From: Asterias amurensis
Lineage: Eukaryota; Echinodermata; Asteroidea; Forcipulatida; Asteriidae
Length of the DNA: 64,000 nt
Direction of reading: 5' to 3'
Assembly: GCF_032118995.1 (NCBI RefSeq)
Contig: NC_092649.1
Location: 13,960,191-14,024,190, forward strand
How positions within the stretch are numbered: position 1 is the stretch's first letter; every line of letters begins with the position of its first letter. Both the position numbers and the translations under genes were made by a program. Positions 20,901-32,676 of the stretch are shown piece after piece. The notes beneath the pieces are model-generated. The model was not told the DNA's origin. It did not search any database and worked only from the letters and a program-made list of their open reading frames with translations.

Positions 20901-23900
20901 ACTGTGTAATCCCATTTTTTTTTATAGAGATCAATTCTTCCTGTGTGTTCGCGTCGGATTTTCGGGGATATTTAAAAAATAAACGGGGACCACCTTTTGA
21001 AATAAAATTGTAACATGTTGGTTTTAATGTATGATAACAACTACTTGTACATATGATTAAAATACTCATTGGACTCAAACACCAAATGTATATTTACTCT
21101 TTAGAACTACAATTGCGGATTAAATTCCCCTTATAATTTCAAGTTCATCTTTGTCCAATAAAAGTGGTTGTTGTAAATTTCCGATCAGGTTGAAACTACT
21201 TCCAACGGCCCTGATGGTAAAAACTCTACCGACACCGACACTGCTCTGAGATTGAGGGGTCTGCGTGTGACGTCAACCATAACAGCCCGCTTCGCCAAGA
21301 CAGTCGTGACATGTCACGTGACCAACCCAGCGAGTCAGGGTCAAGAGGTCAACTTTTACATCGAGCTCCCTAAAGAGGCATTCATCTCGGGATTTCTGAT
21401 GTGAGTTCAAGACACTAACTTCAGTACTTAAAGGGACATTCAAGAAGATGAAATGTATTATATAAAATGCGCATGTGATTTTGTGTTTATTCAAAGAGAT
21501 ATTGGATATAATATGGGCCAAGTTATTAACAATCTTCCACTTTCCTCCAACAGTGAGACAGAGGGGGAAGTGTACCGTTCCAGGGTCGATGAGAAAGAGA
21601 AGGCGAAGGCGGCTTACGAGCAAGCCAAGCAACAGGGACAGACAACTGGACATGTGTCACAGACGTGAGTACAAATAGCGAATTATTTCCATTAAACTTA
21701 CTACATTTCAGCTGTCTGCGAATGGTGAAACTATACTCGACTGAAGGCACTGGACGGACACAAGTTTTTCCAAAAAGTTGTTATTATATGCATATGTTGG
21801 GATACACCGAGTGAGAACACTGGTCTTAGACAGTTAACAAAGGTGTCTAGTACCTTTAATTTGACATGTTCCATGACACAGAAACATACACACACGCCCA
21901 ATGTATGTGTCCACCGATTCGGTCAGTGGGTGTGGTCGAACTCGTCTTTGGGTGTGATCGGACAGCAGTGTTTTATGTTGCTTTCTTATTGGCAGGCACT
22001 CCCAACCGTCAATCAACGTTGTGTATACACAACACGCGACACTAATTTTACAGAAGCTCATTTTGTTTTTTGGTACAGGTCCGAAAAAAGGAATGACTTT
22101 ACGGTGTCCATCAACGTTGCCGCTGAGGGCGCCCTTTCATTCAACCTGACCTACGAGGAGCTGCTGAAGAGACACAATGGCTATTTCGTAAACGCCATTT
22201 CTATTTCACCTCGCCAGGTAAGATCCCTAAGATGCATTCAAGGGAGACTGTAATATGGTAATAACTCTAAAGATTGTCCCAAGTAACATTATTACTCCAA
22301 AAGTAAAAGATCGTTAGAAGCGACTTTCTTTTTAATAAAAAAAAGACCCTCTTTATTTAAGAGTTCATCAGACAAGTCTTATTTCAAGACAGAACTCTGA
22401 AAGCACACAGTTCTACGCAACAAATGTGTTGTTGTTGTTGTTTTCCTAATTATTTTCTAGCAACACCGACGAACGTTTCTGCGCGATTTTTCACAGTTGT
22501 TATATTATGCAGAGGATACCGTTGTGGATTTCACAAAGAGTTAAAACAAGTCTTATCTCAAGTTGGGACGAGTTACTCGTCCCAACTTGGGACTAGCTTT
22601 AATATTATAATATCTCCTAGGATTAGCCCTAACTTTTGTTTTTGAAATCGACTCCTGTGTTTTTTTTTACAATTATTACCAAAAATACACCCTATTCTTT
22701 ATTTCACCATCTAGTGGTTAGCATTAGACTGTAATTTGATGCAAAAAAAAAAAAAGGCTAGGTTATGTATGCTGTGTACAAAAAAAATTAAACTAAATTA
22801 ATCAGTACACACACTGTAAACATTCGATAGTATTACATCTGACTCCGTACGCCGTGCTCCGGGAGGTCTGCCCTTACCCAAGTTAGGACCGTCTCCTGGG
22901 CTCGTGGGGTAATTACTGGTCTATTAATACTAGCATTAATATTTTTTTAGCTTGTAAAGCATCTTATTGTCGACGTTCACATCGAAGAACCTCAGGGCAT
23001 CGACAGAGGTAAAATAGATTTCTTTTTGAAGCGTCCCAGCTCGACAGACTTTGCAGTGCGCCCTCAATGGGCAGAGATGAAACAACTTCAACGTGACCGT
23101 GTCCACGTGCAGTTTCACCCAACCACTGAGGAGCAAGAGCTGCTCGCATCTGATGGCGTGCTGGGTAAATTCGTAGTGAGATATGACGTCATCCATGGAG
23201 AAAATGCTGGCAAAATTGAGGTTTGTCCCTGAAATTATAATACAAAAATACATCATTATCCCAACTGTAAAAACATTTCTCTTTTTCAATTTGTTTTTCC
23301 TTAAGTAAATTCAATATTTTTTTGGTAAATTTGTGCCAATCTAAAACTCGAAAACACGTGCAGCAGCAACGAATGGAAGATAAAAAATTGTAGAGTTAGC
23401 TAATTATCGAATTTGACTCAGAGGTTATTTTGTTTACTGTGCTTTTTTGGAACAGATTGTCAACGGCTATTTCGTGCACCACTTCTCCCCTGCTGGATTA
23501 CGACCAGTTAGTAAGAACGTGGTCTTCGTTCTGGACACCAGCGGATCCATGAGTGGTACCAAGATACGGCAAACGAAAGAAGCAATGGGGAAAATCTTGA
23601 CGGAACTGCGCGAGCAAGACAACTTCGGATTGATAACGTTTGCGTCTCAGACCACAGTTTGGCGTGAGACCATGATGTCGGCAAATAAAGATAACATCGA
23701 GTTAGCCAAGGGAAAGATAAGTCAACTGAGAGCGAACGGAGGTTTGTCGAATGTACATTTTCATTCGAGTTTTGTATACTTGACTGTCAGTTTGGCTATT
23801 AAGCGGGGTTTGAAACTATGTATGCATAGTGGAATTACAATCTAGTAAGGTTTGCGGTAACACCATATTATAATATTATCTAATTGAGTCGGGTGGTTCT

Positions 23901-26900
23901 GAAAAGAACTCTTATGTTTCAACTCGTGCTTTTTTTATTGTTACAATTTTTCAACTTTATACCGTGTTGTTTATTCTATACAGGAACTGACTTACATGGA
24001 GGGATCGTAGCAGGTATTGATATGTTGGAAGACTTCAAACGTAACGAGCTCGGGTCTGACGGTGCTTTCCCACTCATCATCATGTTGACTGACGGGCAGC
24101 CAACCTCCGGTCGAATCACACACGCTGACGGCATCGTTTCAGACATCAAATCGAGAATGGAAGGGAAATTTTCCCTGTTCTGCCTCGGTTTCGGCAACAA
24201 TGTGGATTTCTCCTTCCTGGAAAAGCTCTCCCTTCAGAATCGCGGTCTCGCCAGGAAGATCTACGAGGATGCCGACGCAGGGCTGCAGCTGGTGGGGTTC
24301 TTCGACGAGGTAGCCACCCCTTTGTTGACTAATGTTGTCATCAAGTACGAGAACACCAACAACGCTATCCAGGTCAACAGCATTTCCCAGAGCGAGTTCC
24401 CTGCGTACTTTGACGGCACTGAGTTGGTTGTGGCAGGCAAGTTAACTACTCTGCTCGATGATACCGATGGTGAAGTTTCGCCAGAACCGGTGAGGATTAT
24501 CTGCACAGTCCTTGCTACATCCTGGGAAGATGAAATTATACTTGAAACCGAAACTGAAGTCAAGGTGGGTGTATTAAAAGTGTACTCACAAAATACAACT
24601 GCATGCAACTTGCCTACTGACAGTTACATTAATTTTTAGCCTGTTAACCAATATTGGTCATGATTCAGGTCATGGATCAGTCGTTTGGTCTACACTCTAC
24701 AGGGACAACATGAGGAGCTGCTGAAAGATATTTTAGAAACGTTGTGCAAGGAACACATCTAGCCGTGTAGTAAGAGACACACCTGCTGTTTGCATTGGAC
24801 TTAATTTGGGTAAACTAACCGAGCCAATGGGTAACTTACCCATTTTAAGTCCAATGCGAACAGGCCATCCGGAAGTTTTCCTCCCAGGTAATTTACCCGA
24901 CCCGAATGGGTAGTTTAACCGAGCCAAAGGTGCCCAGGAAGATTGACCAGGCCAGTTTAACCGAGCCAGAAAGTCCAATGCGGACGCGACGACTCTGTTA
25001 AATCTCCCATCCGTCCGTGACCCGAAGAAGCTGACATGTTTTGTCATGGAAGAATAAGATTTTCGTGATTATCGAACTATTCGATGTTACGCATGCAGGT
25101 GGCCAGCTCGGTTAGTTTACCCGATTCAAATAAATCCAAGTGCGGACGGTGGAAAAGTTAACCCGTCGGAATGTTACCCAGCGTCATGGTTAAGTTACCC
25201 AAAACATTAATCCAGTGCGAACACGGCTTTATTAAATACCAGTTTCGCAAGACAGTTTCGCTACTCTGATTGGTGGAGAGCGCGTCACGTGTGGTGTTTA
25301 AACCTTTGATAATGACCAGTCAAAAGTGTTGAAACATGGGCGTGGTACGCGAGCTTGCACCTGTGCTTATAAGACAGTTTCTTCGTTCCTATTGGTCGAG
25401 AGCAACGGCCGGGACAGTTGTGCCACATCACGCGATACGCCCGACGCGCACAGCAATCTCCTTATAAGGAGTTGTTTACCCGAGGGTCTTACCATTTCAT
25501 AGCTGGAGGGGTGTTGTGTTGAAAGAAATCATTGAACAATTATATTGATTGAATTTATTTCACTCCTTGGCCGAAAAGGTATTTGAATGGGAAACAAAGT
25601 GTGTTGAATCGGTTTTCAACTAGTGGTTTAAACTCGGCGAGGCCATGTTCTTGATAATTTTACCGAGACGGATTATCAAGAACCAGCCCTCACTCGGCGG
25701 GTTTAAATCAGTAGTTGAAAACCTCTTCACCACACATTGATTCCCTCATTGAATAAATTGTTCTCGTGCAGAAAGAGACGGAGGGGATGTTGAGTCCACG
25801 ATCCGTAGACGACTTTGCGCAGAGGTTATGGGCATTCTTGACCATCAAGGAACTTCTGCGCAAGCGTAGTGCATCCGACGGCGACGCCGAGAAGGCAAAC
25901 CTGACGGAGAGGGCGCTAGAGCTGTCTCTCAAGTATCACTTTGTGACGCCACTGACGTCACTGGTGGTGGTGAAACCTGACGAAGAACCTGTGGTTAATG
26001 TAGGTAAGTATCAGGGAATAACTTTTCAGGAATGAGTTATTTCTGAGATCATTCTCAAAAAGTGTCTTCTTGGACTGTTAAATACTAACATTTAAAAATG
26101 ATTTATATTTCTTTTCTTAGTAGTAATTTCAAGTTTCATTGCTGATGGATTTTCTGAATGTTTTTGTTTCGGGTCAGGGCCGATTAGAATTCAAGACGAA
26201 TCTTCACAGGATCGACTAGTACGCAAACAATCAGTGCCATCATTTCATCCACGTCATCATCTGCAATATGGTGAGTTTTTGTTTTGTTTATTATATGCTT
26301 CGGACATAACAATGATTAGTAAAACAAGCAAAGGCCGTCAAGGGAAAGGCAAAAGCCAGAAAACTGTCATCAAAAAAGATGTGCTCTAAAGACCTTGCTC
26401 ACAAAAAGGATAAACATGCATATACAATACATCTAAAGTTGTAGTAACATTTAAAACATAAGATGTCAAGTATAAGCAATACAACATCGATATAAGGATA
26501 TTAAAGTTTAAAGACACTGGACGCTCTTGGTAATTGTCAAAGACAAGTCTTCTCAAATGTGTATCTCAACATATGCATAAAACCACAAACCTGTGAAAAT
26601 TTGCGCTCAATCGCTCATCGAAGTTGCGAGATAATAATGAAAGAAAAAACACCCTTGTCACACAAGTGCTTTCAGATGCTTGATTTCGAGACCTTGAGGT
26701 CTCGAAATCAAATTCGTGGAAAATTACTTCTTTCTCGAAAACTACGTTTTACTTCAGAGGGAGCTGTTTCTCACAATGTTTTATACTATCAACAGCTCCC
26801 TATTTCTGGTTACCAAGTAAGGTTTTATGCTAATAATTATTTTGAGTAATTACCAATATAGTGTCCACTGCCTTTAATGTGAAATGATAATAATACAAAT

Positions 26901-29900
26901 TTATAATGCGTACAGTATATATCTGGAGTAAAACCATCGAAAGGTGCCGGTTGCTAGCAAGTCTAACAGATTGAACAGATGAGTCTTGAGGTTACGTTTG
27001 AATGTTGACAGATCAGGTGTGCCCCTCAGCTCGTCTGCTAATAAATTCCTGGGATACGGTGCGCAGCTGGAAAAGTCCACTTGCGCAAAGTTAATGGCAC
27101 AACTTACGCAATAAACGTTGCGTAAGTGGACTTACGCAGTTTCATAAACTTTCGTGAAATCGGCTGCTGGACTGTAATGTAACAAAGGGCCCATCACTTT
27201 ACAATGAACGACCATCACGTTTCCATTTTTGCCAAGTAAATATGAGGAAAGAAATTAATAGACGTATATAAGATGCTTCCTCCGAAATTCCATTTCAGTA
27301 CAATCAGTATGTCTTTCAGAAGAAACTATAAATAAATAGTAAACTTGCGGCTACAACCATGTGTAAATATCTTATGATTTAGTGTTGGCTCTGAAAAGAG
27401 CCGGTTTGGTCTCTGTTGGTCTCTGTTCAAGTATGTCTTGTTCTTGTATATAAGAACGGTGAGAGATGCTTATACATCAAGGTTTGCCTTGGATCGGACG
27501 AGTTGGTCTATAAAAAGCGTTTGTAACCGTTGGTATAAAATGCATATGGTTAGAAAGATGTTTTAAAAGTAGAATACAATGATCCACACAAGTTTGCCTC
27601 GAAATTGCGTGGTTTTCCTTTTACTGTGCGAACTAACACGGTCGGCCATTTCTGGGAGTCAAAAATTTGACTCCCATAAATGGCCGACCGTGTTAGTCGA
27701 CGAGGTAAAAGGAAAACCGTGCAATTTCGAGGCATGTTTGTGTGGATCATTGTATTCTACTTTTACAACATCTTTCTACCCATATGCATTTTATTAAAAA
27801 ATTAAAAAAACGTTTACAAACGCTTTTCAAAGACCAACTCGACCGATCCAAGGCAACGTGTTCCTTTAAGTTTGAAAGGCAGTGGAACTCCCCAAATTGT
27901 ATCATTATAAAACCTTACTTGGTTACGAGTAATGGGGTGAGTCTGATAGTATAAAACATTGTGAGAAACCGCACCCTCAGAAGTAACGTAGTTTTCGAGA
28001 AAACAGTAATTTTCCACGAATTTGATTTCGAGACCTCAGAATTAGATTTTGAAGTCTCCAAATCAAGCATCTGAAAGCACAAAACTTCGTGTTTCAAAGG
28101 GTGTTTTTATCTTTCATATCGCGCAACTTCGATGACCAATGAGCTCATATATATTACCAATAATATGCTGTATGCTCCTCTGTAGCCGTCATTTTGTCCT
28201 GTTTATTATTATTTTTATAGATGCTTACCAGTATTTTATCAATAGATACACCATCATTGTGTCTGTGTATTTCATCACAGCTCTGTCTCGGTTTATTTGC
28301 AGCTATAGAACCGATGAACTTTTTTCCAAGTGTCTATAATTATTATGGCAGATATCGAGGAAGACCAAACCTCTTCCTTCCAGTATTGCCCACGCGTAGA
28401 CCACCGCCGCGTAAGTAACTTGAATTATTATAATGATGTCGGTTTTATAATTTAGTTCCTTATCGTCAAACTCCTTCCTCGTTTGTTTGTTGTTGTTTTT
28501 TTTCTTTTACCAGTTCTTGACTGTCTTTGAAAATGTGTTTCTTTTCTGCTAAGCACATGCTTGCTAAGCAATGCTTAAAGTCACCTGGAAGTGGTATTTT
28601 TTCAAAAAAGCTTTTGTCACTAATATATGTGTTTTGATGAGTGGAAGTTAACTAAGGTTTTAAAAAATCAGTTCTTATGTTATTTACAAATTTAAGAGTA
28701 GACCCCGACCCGAGAGGGCGCTGTTCGTGACGTAAATCGAGGCAGACTTTGCCTGTAATGCGTAGAGTAAACACAATTGCAAAGTACATGTACGGACCAA
28801 GTCGTGAGTTTGTACGTTTCAAAAAAAAAAAAAAAAAATTTTCCGGCAATGCCGACCAGGTGTATTGCTGCTGCTGAATGCAGAAAAACACTTTTTGAAA
28901 TGTACCAACTCACGACTTGGACGTACATGTACTTTGCACGTGTGTTTACTATACGCATTGCAGGCAAAGTCTGTCTCGATTGACGTCACAAAAGGGGTAG
29001 GCGGAGTCAGCCCCCCAAACAACTTTATATATTTTTTAAACATATAAATCGTGACAAACAATTACTAAAAAAATTGTTTTATTGTTCGTAAGCATATACT
29101 CTTATGTTTGAAAGAAAAATATTTTATTTCCAGGTGACTTTAATCTTCTTTGTTTTCACCACTATTATGTTGTTGAATTGAATTAACTTGAAATCCACGC
29201 AATGTTCTCATTATAGCCCAATGATATATTGAATTATTTTAAGCCACTTATACAATAATTTTCGTACTCGTGAACACATTATTTCCTCTCTCTATCTCTC
29301 TGCTGGTAGTTTCTGCCGTCCTTTTTTATTTTTGAGAAAAAAAATGTAAGTTGACTTTGTAAGCTCTCAAACATAACCTTTTCATTAAATACTCAATTAA
29401 AATTTTACTAGCTGTTTACAAGTGTTGTTGAATGGTGCGGCCAGCCTCTGTCTGTTTGGTTTTGTGAAATTAAACGATGTGTGCGACCTAATAATTTGTT
29501 TTATTTGAGTGTACAAATGTTTACCAGTGAATGCTGAACTGTTGAAGTTCATATATCTTTTGACTGTGAAATGGTGACTCGTGAGAGAATTGTTTTTAAT
29601 TTTTTTATCCACCAGTGCGACATGTTTTTCTACGTATATAAACATTAAATTTGTTTACTGTGGCGTTTTATCAATGTCATCAATGAAACTCATTAGAAAT
29701 GAAAAATAAAATGAAGTTTATAGGCAGTTAACTTTATCTCAATGCAGGCTCGGAAAAACTCTCTTCTTTGTGAGCTCACAAAGGCAACTTACAGTTATTA
29801 TAGTTAAGGTTTAATGCATTGTTGTTAATTATTAATCTTAATAGAGACACACATGCGTACAACGACTACAACAACGCCGACAACGCACACAACGACTACA

Positions 29901-31436
29901 GTAACGTCTACAACACCGTCGCTCACCACGCTCCGCGCTTCACAGAGAGGTGGGTATTCTTTGGTGTATAGGTAACAGGAAACTCAATTCTCATTTAGCC
30001 CTAAATAACAGAGTTTGCTTCTTTTCCTCTCCGTCCATTCATCTTTTTCTCAACACCATAGTTGACGAGAATGCCAATTTTTTGATGCGTGATGTACAGA
30101 CGAACGTCACAATGTGCTTTGATACCATCGCGGTGCCTGGAGATCGTCTGGTTCTGCTGATAGACCCTGTTAACGGTGAGTTAATGTTGTTCATTAGCGT
30201 ACAAAATTGCATGTTTTTGTTTCACACACTGTTTGCAACTTCGGCATCTTTACTTGAGGTTCAGTGGATTTTTTTTTTTTTAACGTGTTGAAAAAGATAA
30301 TTTGGCTGAGCAAAAGACGTACAGCTTTAGGTTGCTGTTTTCCATTCCCTATAAACATTTAAAAGTTCTTAGCTTACTTGAATTCTCGTCCTTGTTTCAG
30401 ATTTGGAAGTCAGGGCTCAAGTAGCAAGTGCGTTGAACAGTCACTCAGGGAATGGCCCCGCCCCGCTAATTATCGAACGACTCTTCGTGAATGTTGGTAG
30501 CCAACACATCGTTGTCTCCACAGAACAAATATCGTCTGCAGATGGCACATTCTCAGTCCCTTGGGTTGGCAACCAGATTCAGTTATACGGCGGTTTGGCT
30601 CTATCGGTGTCTCAAGATGGTGCCCGTCTGACCCTCCAGCCAAGTGCAGACATCAGCCTCGTTGTGACAAAGCATGTAGGGCGCCACCAAGAAGATACAG
30701 CCGACTATCTGGGATTCAGCACGGACAGTGGTGAAGGTTTTTCTGACTCTGTGGGCGGATTGATTGGTAAGTCAACTTGATCCATGGTGTAAACAAAAAA
30801 GTAAATAGAGTTTTGTTTTGATTAAATATGAGTGAGTGAAACTAAATTTATCAAGAGAACCCAAGGGGTCATGCAATCTTACTTAAAGGTAAATTACTAG
30901 CTGTTGAATTGTTTGGGGGAAATTACACCAGCTGAAAATGTTACCTACATTACATTTTCTGAAATCAAAGCGTATGAAGTGATGCAAACTCGTGTGGTAT
31001 TTCTGTCAACTTCGTCAGCTTTGCAACATTTTCCATTAGAAAATTAGATAGAACCAATGGGAGACTTTGGGATGCTAGATGGCAGCAGACTTACCAGGTA
31101 AGTATCCATTGTTTACGTAGTTCTGAGCATGCGCACATTACCGAGAACAATGGATTTTACCTGGTACGTCTGCTGCCCCCATTGTTTAACCTTACGTGTG
31201 TGTTTATTAGCCAAAATTATATAAAAAGGATATGGAAATTAAAGTTCTTGCAAATCTTTCCCAAATAAGGTACCTTCGTAGGCAAAGAAATCCGCCTCAT
31301 CCAAGACAGTGGAGATGCCAAAGCTTTCATCAGCATCGGCGGTGAGAAACGACAAGAGGTCACCCTAGAGGTCATGCGGGACATCCGGGAAGACACAGCC
31401 AAGTCATGTTGGTATTCTGGCATCAAATCGGCTTGA
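17763..31436 (+). CDS. ITIH-B: inter-alpha-trypsin inhibitor heavy chain-like protein
   Basis: Complete ITIH-family gene. Exons: 1 (17763-17900), 2 (19081 to about 19224), 3 (21189-21400), 4 (21554-21664), 5 (22079-22217), 6 (22951-23220), 7 (23456-23741), 8 (23984-24564), 9 (25772-26003), 10 (26178-26270), 11 (28303-28410), 12 (29845-29949), 13 (30062-30175), 14 (30401-30766), 15 (31270-31436). They join in frame to about 1,020 residues (human ITIH chains are about 900-950). Order: signal peptide (1-30), variable segment, VIT (about 105-230), vWA (about 360-540; MIDAS DTSGSMS, TDLHGG, LTDGQP), ITIH core, Pro/Thr hinge (about 705-805), and C-terminal domain ending [11 protein letters not shown]. 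Exon lengths match ITIH-A except exons 6 and 10-12. A transposon abuts the end of exon 2, which may be skipped. No DPHF motif is seen, so covalent attachment to chondroitin as in vertebrates is doubtful. Confidence 0.9.
18710..18853. mobile_element. 5'-truncated GGCAGTGGACAC-family MITE in ITIH-B intron 1
   Basis: Carries the right part of the element (TTTCCACAGGTTTATTATTT, ATGCATATGTTGAGATAC, GACAATTACCAATAGTGTCC) and ends AAAGCCAGTGGACAC in reverse. It occupies the same relative place upstream of exon 2 as the copy at 1,818-2,068 in ITIH-A. Confidence 0.65.
19081..19224 (+). CDS. ITIH-B exon 2, with a transposon at its 3' boundary
   Basis: Acceptor AATATTTTAG precedes CGT GAA AGA; the encoded segment starts [14 protein letters not shown]. 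The ITIH-A counterpart is 144 bp, which would place the donor here at 19,224/19,225, exactly where the TTAA of the MITE lies (19,222-19,225). No GT follows; read-through gives TLKVTWK and a stop. Exon 2 is phase 0 at both ends, so splicing exon 1 directly to exon 3 keeps the frame. Whether any mRNA includes this exon is unknown. Confidence 0.5.
19226..19810. mobile_element. TTAA-target (piggyBac-like) MITE, full length
   Basis: Flanked by TTAA on both sides (19,222-19,225 and 19,811-19,814) with terminal inverted repeats AGTCACCTGGAA ... TTCCAGGTGACT. The interior has long imperfect palindromic arms meeting at a T-rich loop (about 19,536-19,555). The TTAA duplication is the hallmark of piggyBac-superfamily insertion; no transposase gene is carried. 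It is followed by a fragment of the CTTAGCA-rich MITE family (19,815-19,890). Confidence 0.8.
20148..20340. mobile_element. Degenerate GGCAGTGGACAC-family MITE, ITIH-B intron 2
   Basis: Starts AAAGGCAGTGGGCGCTATTG and ends (reversed) TTAAAGACATGGACACTGAT, about 190 bp apart, with an AT-rich core. It looks internally deleted relative to other copies. Confidence 0.6.
21735..21866. mobile_element. GGCAGTGGACAC-family MITE remnant, ITIH-B intron 4
   Basis: Holds GAAGGCACTGGACGGACACA, TATATGCATATGTTGGGATA and GAACACTGGTCTTAGACAGT and ends in GTACCTTTAA. It lies right at the point (21,719) where near-identity with ITIH-A intron 4 breaks off, so this insertion, or the event that brought it, defines the break. 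Confidence 0.5.
22534..22651. mobile_element. MITE, GATTTCACAAAGAGTTA family, ITIH-B intron 5
   Basis: GTGGATTTCACAAAGAGTTA at left and, reversed, GTCGATTTCAAAAACAAAAG at right, with an internal palindrome GTTGGGACGAGTTACTCGTC. Same family as 16,951-17,114. Confidence 0.6.
23456..24564 (+). CDS. ITIH-B exons 7-8: vWA domain with MIDAS
   Basis: Exons 23456-23741 and 23984-24564. MIDAS Asp-Thr-Ser-Gly-Ser begins at 23,534; NGG-TDLHGG spans the splice junction; LTDGQPTSG follows. The lengths equal those of ITIH-A and only scattered substitutions separate the copies (for example THADG for TNTDG), much closer than the hinge exons. Confidence 0.9.
24783..25227. mobile_element. MITE with CNGYGTTTGCAYTGGAYTWAAT-type ends, ITIH-B intron 8
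   Basis: The left end CTGCTGTTTGCATTGGACTT and the reversed right end GCCGTGTTCGCACTGGATTA are inverted repeats. The interior repeats GGGTAA/TTACCC and TTTAACCGAGCCA. No homologue in ITIH-A intron 8, which instead carries the MITE at 7,607-7,973. Confidence 0.65.
25584..25751. repeat. Foldback hairpin immediately before ITIH-B exon 9
   Basis: Imperfect inverted repeat: GGTTTTCAACTAGTGGTTTA ... AAATCAGTAGTTGAAAACC with an inner stem GTTCTTGATAAT...ATTATCAAGAAC. Its right edge is only about 20 bp from the exon 9 acceptor (25,771), so it supplies or crowds the branch-point region. It is absent before ITIH-A exon 9. Confidence 0.65.
26178..29949 (+). CDS. ITIH-B exons 10-12: divergent hinge
   Basis: Exons 26178-26270, 28303-28410 and 29845-29949. 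They encode [14 protein letters not shown]..., an aromatic/Arg-rich segment ([19 protein letters not shown]), and a Thr-rich segment ([18 protein letters not shown]). Splice phases match ITIH-A, but residues in the middle exon are largely different and the Thr-rich exon is 66 bp shorter. The introns here hold several MITEs. Confidence 0.75.
26512..26876. mobile_element. MITE, GGCAGTGGACAC family, ITIH-B intron 10
   Basis: The left end TTTAAAGACACTGGACGCTC and the reversed right end TTAAAGGCAGTGGACACTAT border a full-length interior. It differs in position from any ITIH-A copy, hence it inserted after duplication. Confidence 0.7.
27478..27869. mobile_element. Large palindromic (foldback) MITE, ITIH-B intron 10
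   Basis: Almost the whole segment is one inverted repeat: arms run from GCCTTGGATCGG... at left to ...CCGATCCAAGGC at right, centred on GGAGTCAAAAATTTGACTCC (27,655-27,674). The arms are about 190 bp with few mismatches and contain ACACGGTCGGCCATTT. A terminal fragment of the same family (ACTCGACCCATCAATGGCAA) is at 47,265-47,295. It may cruciform in DNA or form a long hairpin in pre-mRNA. Confidence 0.8.
27870..28150. mobile_element. GGCAGTGGACAC-family MITE, truncated, ITIH-B intron 10
   Basis: Starts AAAGGCAGTGGAACTCCCCA directly against the palindromic MITE and runs through the usual interior (AGTAATGGGGTGAG, AGTAATTTTCCACGAATTTG, CGCAACTTCGATGACCAATG) but lacks the other terminus. Confidence 0.65.
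28579..29139. mobile_element. TTAA-target (piggyBac-like) MITE, ITIH-B intron 11
   Basis: Flanked by TTAA (28,575-28,578 and 29,140-29,143) with ends AGTCACCTGGAA ... CCAGGTGACT. It is the reverse-oriented sister of 19,226-19,810, and the two share 34 bp of flank (GCATTGCTTAGCAAGCATGT...) beyond one TTAA. Confidence 0.8.
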
Positions 31437-32003
31437 AGCAAAATGATAATAATGTTAAAGGTATATCCCAATGCAGGCTTGGTAAGAATACACAACATCA
31501 TTGTTCAAAATGTTTTTTAGTCTGAAAGCTATGAAGTCCATAGTAGAACGAATTTCTCATCTGTTAATTTCCCCCCTCTGATACGAATTAGTCATATTTG
31601 AGAAAACTGTATTGACATTAAAAGAACAACGGATGTTTTCAATGGTTACAACAAAATTATTAAGGACAATTTGTTTACATGCCGAAAATCTTTACATTCC
31701 AAAAATTAACGTGAGTGGGTTTTCACTATTAGTATTAGTCTCCCGACTCACCCAACGGATTAAGCACACATTTCCAAATGCTTATGGTTTCATGTATTAT
31801 GGTTGATCATTAAAAAAACATGAACTCTGCCTTTGAATATTTTGTCAGCGCAACCGATCCTGTATTATAGGCTACTTTAAATGTTCGCCGTTATACACTT
31901 TTCTGTGTTGTATTAAATATAAACTTATTACTCCGTAATTTCTTTTTAAAGGGCACAATTAAAAATAAAATTAGATTATGCTAGTTGAAGTAGTTGTCAA
32001 TCA

Positions 32004-32345
32004 TTAAAGGCAGTGGACACTATTGGTAATTACTCAAAATAATGATAAGCATAAAACCTTACTTGGTAACGATTAATGGGGAGAGGTTGGGTCTAAAAAT
32101 TACTGCTCCCTCTGAAAATGAGTACTTTGTGTGATGAGAAAGAAGTTATTTTCCACGAATTTGATTTCGAGACCTCAGATTTAGAATTTGAGATATCGAA
32201 ATCAAGCATCTGAAAGCACACAACTTCGTGTGACAAGGGTGTTTTTCTTTCATCATTATCTCGCAACTTTATTGATCGATTGAGCTCAAATGTTAACATG
32301 TTTGTTATTTTATGCAAGTGAGAAGTCTTTGACAATTACTATTAT
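32004..32345. mobile_element. MITE, GGCAGTGGACAC family, 3' of ITIH-B
   Basis: Starts TTAAAGGCAGTGGACACTAT and carries the full family interior up to GAAGTCTTTGACAATTACTA, where a different repeat (hairpin region) takes over, so the right terminus is lost. Confidence 0.7.
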
Positions 32346-32537
32346 CTTCAAGTACGCGCTAATCCTCCAATCAGATTGGCAGAATGGAGTGGTGATAAAA
32401 ACCTATATTGCACGGCTAATATTTGTCCGTATTCCACTCGCGCTTGTGTGATAACTTATAATATTGCACGGCTAATATCACTACCATGCGTCTTGTGTGT
32501 TCTATGTCACGCGCCAAGTTTGCTTGAAGATAAATAC

Positions 32538-32676
32538 GTTATCACACGCGCGCTCGTGGAAATACGGAAAATATAGCGCGTCTGCGTCCCATATCCAACT
32601 CGGCCTTCGGCCTCGTTGGATATGGGACGCAGAAGCGCTATATTTTTCCGTATTCCACTCGCGCTTGTGTGATAAC
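32538..32676. repeat. Near-perfect hairpin with flanking direct copy
   Basis: The arms GTTATCACACGCGCGCTCGT...CGTCCCATATCCAAC and its reverse enclose a TCGGCCTTCGGCCTCG loop. The outer arm also occurs as a direct copy (CCGTATTCCACTCGCGCTTG at 32,429-32,448), so the region 32,380-32,690 looks like a foldback element with tandem subrepeats. Confidence 0.8.
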
